From Symbiodinium natans (Eukaryota; Sar; Dinophyceae; Suessiales; Symbiodiniaceae): 64,000 nt of DNA. Below, one piece after another: positions 57,093-64,000 of the stretch (position 1 is the first letter of the stretch; every line of letters starts with the position of its first letter). Below the pieces are notes generated by a model. That model was not told where the DNA came from. It did no database searches and was given only the letters and a program-made list of their open reading frames with translations. The stretch covers positions 547,001-611,000 of the forward strand of contig CAJNDS010002001.1 in the NCBI GenBank assembly GCA_905221605.1, read 5' to 3'. The position numbers and the translations under genes are program-made.

Positions 57093-57955
57093 CCAAACTG
57101 CCAGCTCATCACTCGAACACCCGGAGTCTTCCAGCTCCACGAGTGTCTCTCTTAGGCGAGTTGCATGGTCCCTTGATATGGGCCCTTAAATGGGGACCCC
57201 TGAAATACCCTTACAGACCCCATACAAATTAAGGCCCCACACATCGGAACCCTTGAAAGGAGGTAAGGGACCACATCAAGGGGGCCATGAAACTACCCTT
57301 AGAGCCTCAGAGAAGAGACACAACGAGCTGCGAAGGCACCACCAGACGCTTCGAGTGCGTCTGCTGCTTCGGTCTGCAAAACCACAGTGGCCCTACTGTA
57401 GCATTGTTCTTGTTCACTGTGTGTAGGGCTGTCTTTGTGGAAGGCTAAACTAAAGACACCAACAGTCTGAACCACATAGAGCCCGAGTTCTGGAGAGTTC
57501 TAGACACCTAAGCCCCGAACCGGGACGGAATGAACGCTGAATCTTGGATTTAAAAGCCTAATACTATACCACTCTCATCCTTACACCTTCTCCCATTTGA
57601 TTCTTAGCGGGGTATGGGGATCATTAACCCATTTGGGGGGGGGGGGGGGGGGCTCAACTGGTCCCAAAAGAAGCTTTCAAGCCCGAACCGCCTGTGCAGT
57701 GTATAGGATGGTTTCCAGCGGCCCAATCCAGCCCCTGTAAGTGGTAAGGTTTTTCACGTTTAGTCCTGAATCACATAGTCCGGCAGGTCTTTTCGCTTGA
57801 CGTCCCGGACCTGGGGCACTCGACGCCACAGAACTCGCTCCAATATGGCTTCCTTTTTGGGGGTCCTGACTCCAAAAACTCTCCAAAACCAAAATACCCA
57901 CAAGCTCTAAACCTATAGTCTTTCGAGTTTCTGGTTCTGGGATTCTTGGCTCCAC
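57093..57955 (-). CDS. Candidate multi-exon gene fragment, unknown protein
   Basis: Three minus-strand stretches: about 57677-57860 (SGLNVKNLTTYRGWIG, PLETILYTA), 57307-57373 (TEAADALEASGGAFAARCVS) and 57093-57150 (ETLVELEDSGCSSDEL, AVWN). The last two are separated by a complete GTAGTTACATGGTCC element (57151-57304) with a GC donor and AAG acceptor that preserve frame (CVSSLRETLVELE). The 5' junctions are less sure. No domain recognised. Confidence 0.42.
57151..57304. mobile_element. GTAGTTACATGGTCCCT inverted-repeat element family
   Basis: About 150-200 bp with ends CTTAGG(G)TAGTTGCATGGTCCCT and the reverse complement (GGGGCCATGAAACTACCCTTAG). The inside carries TATGGGCCCTTAAA..GGGGACCCC and a GAACCCTT.AAAGGAGGTAAGG motif. 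Other copies: 61-215, 4988-5200, 6228-6380 (truncated), 23307-23470, 24231-24378, 27284-27345 (left half), 27379-27540. The copy at 57151-57304 fits between two candidate minus-strand exons as an intron. Confidence 0.82.
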
Positions 57956-58568
57956 AAATTCCCTAAAGGCCCATTTACCTCATCATTCTATGTCCAGAGT
58001 ACTTGGGCCCCAAAGTCCTTGTATAGGAAATGCTTTCCGACCCAAGTATTCCGTATTCAGGTACATGGACCCTGGTAAACCTCAAACCCTAAACCCTAAA
58101 CCCTAAACCTTGTTCCCCACCTTCGGAGAGACTCCCTGGAGTGCCCAACCCCAGAGACTCCCTTCCAAATCCCTAAGGTGGGGATGTTCGAAGTAAAATA
58201 ATTTAGGTACATGGACCCTTTGGGATTGTGGTTCCTTTCTTGCTATGGACCTCGTGGATACCCCAAAAGGGCACTCTAGTTTAGAGAACTGCTGGCACTA
58301 GACCAAGCATGAAACAGGTGCCTGAACCCGAAAGCCAAACCGACCCTAAACACGAAACCCTAAACCTTAAACCCTAAACTCTAAACCCCAAACAGTAAAC
58401 CCTAAACACAAAAGGGATTGCAGGGCCCGAAGAGCTGCTTTGAGGCAGGAGAGGACATAGGGTTGCTTAGGTTTAGGGTTTAGGGCTCTAGGGTTTAGAC
58501 CCAAAAAGGGAACCTCACATAGAGAACCACCCACATAGAGGTTCAAGAATCTTAGGATTTAGGAGTTT

Positions 58569-58655
58569 AGGGCAGACGTTGGCACAGAAGAGAAGGGCTT
58601 CTCTCGGATGAAGGAGTGCATAGTTGGCAATTGCCACGGGCTGTTGCAGCGCCAA
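58569..58655 (-). CDS. Candidate exon, unknown protein
   Basis: LALQQPVAIANYALLHPREA, LLFCANVCP is open next to AG-containing sequence. Another minus stretch at about 58930-59010 (SGQCEMRARATGVATRVKA) may belong to the same gene. Confidence 0.37.
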
Positions 58656-58744
58656 GGGGAAAACACACATGCTCTAGCACCAATGACTCGTGCCTGGTAC
58701 TACGCTGTCCCCAAACCCGAAGCCCTGAACCCACAACCCTAAAC

Positions 58745-58842
58745 CTACCTGGGACCCTATTTACCTGCAGTCTTAAGGGTTATACCTACTAAATAGGGGG
58801 TTACTTACTGCCAAACTGTAGGTAGATGACAAGGTCCCAGGT
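58745..58842. mobile_element. GGGACCCTATTTACCTACAG inverted-repeat element family
   Basis: About 100 bp with ends TGGGACCCTATTTACCTACAG and CTGTAGGTA.ATA.GGTCCCAGGTA. The core reads AGGGTTATACCTACTAAATAGG. Other copies: 7177-7270, 24384-24455, 28291-28420 (invaded by telomeric repeats), 45215-45319, 61971-62040. Confidence 0.82.
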
Positions 58843-59210
58843 AAACCTTGATTGTAGTATCCCTATTATAATCCCTACTAAGGGCTGTTTGTATAGGGGG
58901 GAACAGCCCAACACTAAAGCCCTAAACCTAGAAGCCTTGACTCGCGTGGCTACTCCCGTGGCCCGGGCCCGCATCTCGCACTGGCCAGAATGTTGAGACT
59001 TGTCCGGCCTAGGCCATCGGCATAAGGTCAGGTGTCTTGGGCCTCATCCCTGCCCACATCCCTAAACCCTTAACCCAAAAGGGTTGAGGCTTTACGGCCT
59101 TGCGCTTCCTTGGGGTCTGGGCCTTAGGTTTAGGGTTATGATGTTCTGCGAGCTCGCGGGAGTTCAGGGCTTGAGGTTGGGAGTGCAGGGGTTAGGGTTT
59201 TGGGCTCAAG

Positions 59211-59320
59211 GTTGGGATGTTCCCCCGTATACTGACAGTTAACAGTCCTCAATCGGGATTCTCGTACCCTCTATTCTCATCCCGACCAAGGACTGCCAGT
59301 ATGTAAGGGGGAACATCCCA
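59211..59320. mobile_element. TTGGGATGTTCCCCCTTATA inverted-repeat element family
   Basis: About 85-120 bp with ends TTGGGATGTTCCCCC and GGGGGAACATCCCAA. An inner inverted pair reads ACTAACAGTCCTTAAT / AGGACTGCTAGTATAAG. Other copies: 13340-13410, 28112-28196, 37378-37483, 39731-39813, 45946-46062, 46380-46465; a right half at 58860-58908. The termini are well conserved while the middles vary in length and sequence. Confidence 0.87.
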
Positions 59321-60201
59321 AGGTTTAGTGTTTGTGGATTTGGGGGTTGGGAGAACTCGAGCGTAGCTGTTGGGATGCTGCCTTTTCCAACATAAGGACA
59401 CCTGAGGAAAGGCAGGTGTGCTGTAAAGCAGCGATATTTGAACCCTAAACCCCTAACCCCTAACCCCTAAACCCTAAACCCTAAACCCCTTGAACCCCTT
59501 GAACCCTAAACCCGATCTTTAAGACTTCATTTTCAAAGCTTTAAGCAGCGCGTCTCTGCCTAGAACCTATGTAACCTAAGTATACCTATACGTAACATGG
59601 GGAAATAAGGGGGGGGGGTCACTGTCTTAACCAAAGCATCCCAACTTAAGCCCTATAATAAGCCCCAGACCCGCACACAAAGGCTACGCCGGCTATCGTA
59701 GAGCTTGTAGAGTTTGAGTCTTGATGCTGTTTACCAGGTTGACGTGTTCGGGCTTACTGCAGGGGGCTTCGGGTTGAGGGCATTCTGCAGTTTAGGGCAT
59801 TCAGGAGTCCAGGGTTCTGAGTTTGCACCAGAAACCTTAAACCCTGAACCCTAAACCCTAAAACCTTAAACCTTGATGTTGTTCAAGGTCTAAACGTGGG
59901 CTTCGAACCTCGGTAGTCGAAGTCCAGGCGGTCGTAGTGGGACTGATTCTTCGGAGGTTAACGAAAATAAGGGGCCCTTATGAATATACAACCACAAATA
60001 GTAGGATCCCCTTCTCATTAGGACCCCAACTAGTGCCCCCCAATATCGTATGAACCCCCATTTTGGGTGGCCCTGCACACAGCCCTGCCGTACCCTTCCC
60101 AAATAACCCTAAACCCGAAGCCACTAACCCTAAACCCTAAACCCTAAACCCAAGTAGCCCTAAACCCTAAACCCCAAACCCTGAAACCTAAAAGCTGAAT
60201 C

Positions 60202-60288
60202 CTCAGGGCCGGACCAGCTATTGATGATCTCCACAAAGTGGGTGACCGTCTTGCGAAGATCCACCTGGATCAGTTCTGGAGGGGTGTA
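60202..60288 (-). CDS. Candidate exon, unknown protein
   Basis: YTPPELIQVDLRKTVTH, FVEIINSWSGPE. Very protein-like, with no stop, and CAG/AG sequence upstream. No family recognised. Confidence 0.45.
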
Positions 60289-60619
60289 GGAATCAAGGTT
60301 TATAACCCTAAACCCTAAACCCTAAACCCTAAACCCTAAACCCTAAACCTCATGATCGGACGCCCTCATTAGTAACTCTGGGGCCTTGAGAACTCAACCC
60401 AAAACCCAACACCCTCAACCCTAAAGAGCCCAAAGTCCCCAAAACCACAAAGCCCATGAGCTTGTGGTTTAGGGTTTAGGGTTTAGGGTTTAGGGTTTAG
60501 GGTTTAGGGTCTAGGGTCTAGGGTCTAGGGTCTAGGGTTCAGCATCTCATGGACTAGCTTTCACTAGTCAAGCAGAACACCCAACCACCCAGAGAATCCC
60601 ATATCATTTAGAAAACAAT

Positions 60620-60905
60620 AAAGATTGACCGAAATCGCACAACACCGGTGCCGATTGACCGAAATTACCAAAACACCAGTGGCAGATAGACCGAAATCGC
60701 ACGAACAACGGTGCCGATTGACCGAAATCACCAAAACACTAGTGCCGATTGACCGACATCGAAAAATAATGGTGCCGATTGACCGAAATCGCACGAACAC
60801 CGGTGCCGATTGACCGAATTTCTCAAAACACCGGTGGCAGATTGATCAAAATCACAAAAAACAAAGAATCTGCCAAAACACCGGTCGGCACATTGACCGA
60901 AATTG
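60620..60905. repeat. 31-bp minisatellite (GATTGACCGAAAT... CACCGGTGCC)
   Basis: About nine 30-32 bp units, with starts near 60623, 60653, 60685, 60716, 60747, 60777, 60808 and 60840. Each joins GATTGACCGAAAT to an (A)ACACCGGTGCC segment. Alternate units differ in the middle (CGCACGAAC against ACCAAAAC), so the array may have grown as two-unit blocks. It contains no telomeric heptamers. Open frames here are by-products of the ~31-bp period. Confidence 0.9.
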
Positions 60906-60954
60906 CAAAAAGGTGCAAATAAATAAATGAAACAACAGATAAACAAATAAATCA

Positions 60955-61031
60955 ATAACATATATATATATATATGTATATACATATATGTATATGTATG
61001 TATATATCTATATATTTCTTTATTTATATAA
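60955..61031. repeat. AT microsatellite next to the 31-bp minisatellite
   Basis: TA, TATG and TATC units. Related TA/TG tracts: 36561-36614, 42530-42558, 47818-47935, 63246-63290. Confidence 0.9.
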
Positions 61032-61065
61032 GTTTAGGGTTTGGGGTTTAGGGTTTAGGGTTTAA

Positions 61066-61185
61066 GGCCCAACATGAGCCGGAAGCGTGCGGCAGGGCAC
61101 GGCTTGACCCTGTCGCCCACCCGTCTTCTCCAAGGTCCTCGGAGCCGCGATTCGAGTCAAGCTCCGTGGTTTCGGGGGGCTTAGC
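61066..61185 (-). CDS. Candidate exon, unknown protein
   Basis: 40 open codons (AKPPETTELDSNRGSEDL, GEDGWATGSSRALPHAS). Two other frames, including one on the + strand starting MSRKRAAGHG, are also open here, so strand is uncertain. Confidence 0.28.
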
Positions 61186-61677
61186 TTCCCTAAACCCTAA
61201 ACCCTAAACCCTAAACCCTAAACCCTAAACCCTAAATCCTAAATCCTAAACCCTAAACCCTAAACCCTAAACCCTAAACCCTAACCCTAAACCCTAAACC
61301 CTAAACCCTAAACCCTGGGGCTTCTCGGGGCTTTTCGGGAAGCTGTAGCACTCTGGGGTTGTAGGGTGTAGCGTGGGGCTTCTCGAGACTTTTAGGGGGC
61401 TCCAAATAAAGCTATAAGCAGTTTATAAGGGTTTCGGGTTTAGGGTTTAGGGCTTGGGGTTCTTCTAGGAAAATTTGGGTGCAGGGCTTTAAGGCTCTGC
61501 CTAGAAAAACCTATGTGAACTAGGATTCGTTTGCTGGGACACCCACTACATACACTCACCAATATGAATTAGGGTTAATAGGGTTTCGGGTTTAGGGTAT
61601 AAGGATGCAGGAGACGAGCTACAAAGGAGATCCACCCACGAGATCATCTTCCATACCCTAAACCCTGAACCCTAAAC

Positions 61678-61749
61678 CCTAATCTCCTCTACCCTCCTGT
61701 ACGCCATCTCCACGCAAATTTTAGCAAAACCTTTACGCATTTGGGTGCC
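61678..61749 (-). CDS. Candidate exon, unknown protein
   Basis: GTQMRKGFAKICVEMAY, RRVEEIR after CCAG. On the other side of the boundary, a + strand frame (61790-61920) reads LRQNPHNEDLYMGVCS, which is also protein-like. Confidence 0.35.
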
Positions 61750-62281
61750 TGGTGAAAGGCCCAATGCAAGGGGGTGCAGCCCATGCCGACGCCCCGTGCT
61801 TTTTCTTGCTACTGCCTTGCTGCCGGCATGCCCGTCTCATTGCACTACTTCGGCAGAACCCACATAACGAAGACCTGTACATGGGTGTGTGCAGTCTCAA
61901 CGACTGCTCTGAAGCTAAGGGGCAAAGAACAGCTTACCCTTAAGCCCTACATGCGTGTAAGCCCTACCTGCTATCGACCTACAGTTTTGAGGGTCTATGT
62001 GAGGTACGTACTTACTACTAAACGGCAAATAGGGTCCCTCAACCTCAAGCCCTAAACGCCTCAACCTCAAACCCAAAACCCTCCCTAGAATATCCTAGAA
62101 GCTCTAGCTCTAAAGCGCAAACCACCTCAAGCCCATCAACTGCAGCGGTTTAGGGTTTAGGGTTTAGGGTTTAGGGTTTAGGGCTTAGGGTTTAGGGTTT
62201 AGGGTTTAGGGTTTAGGGTTTAGGGTTTAGGGTTTAGGGTTTAGGGTTTAGGGTTTAGGGTTTAGGGTTTAGGGTTTAGGG

Positions 62282-62329
62282 CCGCGGCAGGCCCATGAAG
62301 ATGGACAACGCGTGTTTCCACTCGGCGTC
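62282..62329 (-). CDS. Candidate exon fragment resembling a PPR repeat
   Basis: After AG: DAEWKHALSIFMGLPR. The W..AL.IF pattern resembles the repeat start of pentatricopeptide proteins (organelle RNA binding), which are numerous in dinoflagellates. It is only 16 codons, so the call is weak. It is flanked by long telomeric arrays on both sides. Confidence 0.3.
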
Positions 62330-63245
62330 CTAGTGCCCAGATTCTGGGAGGCTTAGGGTTAGGGGGTTACGGGTAGGGGGTAGGGTTTAGGGTTAGGGTT
62401 TATAGGGTTTAGGGTTTAGGGTTTAGGGTTTAGGGTTTAGGGTTTAGGGTTTAGGGTTTAGGGGATAGGGTTTAGGATTTAGGGTTTAGGGTTTAGGGTT
62501 TAGGGTTTAGGGTTTAGGGCTACGAGGAGGATGCAAAGCTTACCCGCTTCCAGCCCTCATGCTGGAGGTCAGGCCCAAACCCATAATCTTCAAGAAACCA
62601 AAAATCCTAAACCGAAACAGTGAAGCCTACATCCTACACCCCAAAAATATAAACCCCTACTTGGGTTTAGGGTTTAGGGTTTAGGGTTTAGGGTTTAGGG
62701 TTTAGGGTTTAGGGTTTAGGGTTTAGGGTTTAGGGTTTAGGGTTTAGGGTTTAGGGGAAGGCTGAGGGAACTTACCTTATAAGGCTCTTGGGCCCACACA
62801 AACCCAGGATTTCAGACCCCGGAGCCCTTGCTAGGAGGTACCGGTTCGGGTTTAGGGTTTAGGGTTTAGGGTTTAGGGTTTAGGGTTTAGGGTTTAGGGT
62901 TTAGGGTTTAGGGTTTAGGGTTTAGGGTTTAGGGTTTAGGGTTTAGGGTTTAGGGTTTAGGGTTTACCAGGAAAATGTGGCCAGTTCTCGAAAGTGAAGG
63001 AGTTGCAACCCTGAGCCCTAAACCTAAACTTCCTAAACCCTAAACTCCCTAAACCCTAAACCCTAAACCCTAAGCCCTAAACCCTAAACCCTAAACCCTA
63101 AACCCTGTTCTCCCTAAGCCCAACAACCCTACAGAACTCAAATCTCAACTTGCTGTTGGCTAGTAGGGAATAGGGGGAACGAGGTACCTTATATAATCCT
63201 TTAAAGGGTATAACCCCTGAAAGGATATAATCCCTTAAAGGGTTT

Positions 63246-63290
63246 AATATATATATATATATATATATGTATGTATATATATATATACAG
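63246..63290. repeat. TA palindromic microsatellite
   Basis: TA units, GTATG, then TA units again; it can fold as a hairpin. Confidence 0.9.
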
Positions 63291-64000
63291 GGCCCTAACT
63301 CCCTCATTCATTGCGAACCAACAGTAACTCAAACCTAAACCGCCCGACACATCGTCCTCGAAGGGGAGGTGGTTCGGCCAGGGCCTCCATAAGAACGGCT
63401 TTCTCAGCATCTGAATTTAAGAGATTTAGGGTGTACAGAGGGTTTAGGGTTTAGGGTGATTAAATCAAGGTTTTTGGTTTAGGGATTTCGGGTCTTTGCC
63501 AAACCTGAATTCTAAACCCTACCCACAGCTCGTGCCCTAAGCCCTGCCTTCTGGAGCAGCTTTGTACTTTACGTAGGATTCGGATACCAGAAGAATGCGA
63601 AGTTATCCAGGAAGGGAAGAAGCCTCGAGGAATAATCTGAATTGAATCTTTGCAATGCCTGTTGCCTAAAGCTTGAAAACGGCCCTAAACCCCGAAGCCC
63701 TTTTGGTAGCTCATCGTGCCCAGGGTCCCTTTTTGAAATCCCCTCACAAGGACAGTCCTTAAACTCACAACCTAACCTATGATACCTATAACCCACCTTA
63801 GGACGCATATGTCTACTTATAGCAACCCCAAGCCCTATAACTGTGCGAGGGGGGGGGGGGCCTTTTCTTCTACCCAATACGACAATTCAACCCTAAACCC
63901 TAAAGCCTCGAAGCTCCTTTGAAGCAACCCTAGACCCCACAGTTATCGGGGGCCCCTTTCTCTACCCAAGAAGACAATGAAAACCCTAAACCCTAAACCC

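Larger units (their letters stand above)
300..64000. repeat. Window-wide interstitial telomeric repeats (TTTAGGG/CCCTAAA)
   Basis: Blocks of 2 to about 31 heptamers recur every 100-400 bases across the window in both orientations, usually between unique stretches of 60-300 bases. Long clean blocks: 321-386, 7023-7077, 9664-9881, 13020-13082, 22041-22105, 27821-27960, 37244-37322, 39281-39411, 51878-52034, 54180-54270, 54368-54443, 61190-61315, 62151-62281, 62402-62519, 62663-62754, 62850-62966. They are internal, so these are not a chromosome end. Translated, they make the recurring NPKP, TLNPKP and GFRV strings, which are not protein. Confidence 0.97.

Noticed and set aside
60620-60905. CRISPR array
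   Set aside because: The repeats are directly adjacent with no unique spacers, and the context is eukaryotic. It is a minisatellite.
62151-62966. True telomere or contig end
   Set aside because: Arrays are short, in mixed orientation across the window, and separated by unique sequence, so they are interstitial.

Overview
This window looks like nuclear DNA of a dinoflagellate, most likely a symbiodiniacean-like alga. Four features point there. The plant/alveolate telomere heptamer TTTAGGG/CCCTAAA is scattered through the whole window in well over a hundred short blocks in both orientations. Genes are broken into many small exons. Splice donors are GC and GA as well as GT, always with an AG acceptor. 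The proteins (N-terminal ubiquitin-like domain followed by ankyrin or RCC1-like 'FAAI..DG.VVTWG' repeats) are typical of dinoflagellate gene models. There are no bacterial operons, tRNA or rRNA genes, CRISPR arrays or recognisable autonomous transposase genes.

Three minus-strand genes could be rebuilt by hand with a consistent reading frame. (1) At 1-6989, a ubiquitin-like/ankyrin gene of at least 16 exons runs off the left edge. (2) At 38417-44118, a complete 11-exon ubiquitin-like/ankyrin gene (397 codons plus stop). (3) At 46589-51836, a 13-exon ubiquitin-like/RCC1-like repeat gene (474 codons plus stop if the last exon is terminal). Many other blocks between telomeric arrays read as single candidate exons of unknown genes. 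Most are on the minus strand (13-17, 34-37, 45-46, 52-53 and 57-62 kb); a plus-strand cluster lies at 8-11.3 kb. One of them resembles a chloride-channel (CLC) segment. A decayed, partly palindromic ankyrin relic lies at 11.58-12.39 kb.

The notable system is in the introns. Of the 37 introns reconstructed, 14 have an identical 4-bp direct repeat at both ends. The first copy supplies the splice donor (G followed by C, T or A). The inserted element often begins CTTGG and ends CCAAG, and its last AG is the splice acceptor. These are introner-like elements: mobile inverted-repeat DNA that arrives already spliceable. At least a dozen families of short inverted-repeat elements recur through the window, both inside these introns and between candidate exons. 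Telomeric heptamers have been added inside these elements and at their ends. In at least two introns the splice donor itself comes from a telomeric or telomere-like repeat. At two sites a telomeric tract is flanked by a 12- or 22-bp direct duplication, as expected from repair of a staggered break with telomere-repeat addition.

Layout: 0-7 kb ubiquitin-like/ankyrin gene A; 7-11.5 kb scattered plus-strand candidate exons; 11.6-12.4 kb ankyrin relic; 13-17 kb minus-strand candidate exons including the CLC-like one; 17-34 kb mostly telomeric arrays, inverted-repeat elements and a perfect 210-bp duplication; 34-37 kb minus-strand candidate exons; 38.4-44.1 kb gene B; 44.9-46.3 kb more minus candidate exons; 46.6-51.8 kb gene C; 52-64 kb scattered minus-strand candidate exons, minisatellites and the densest long telomeric arrays.
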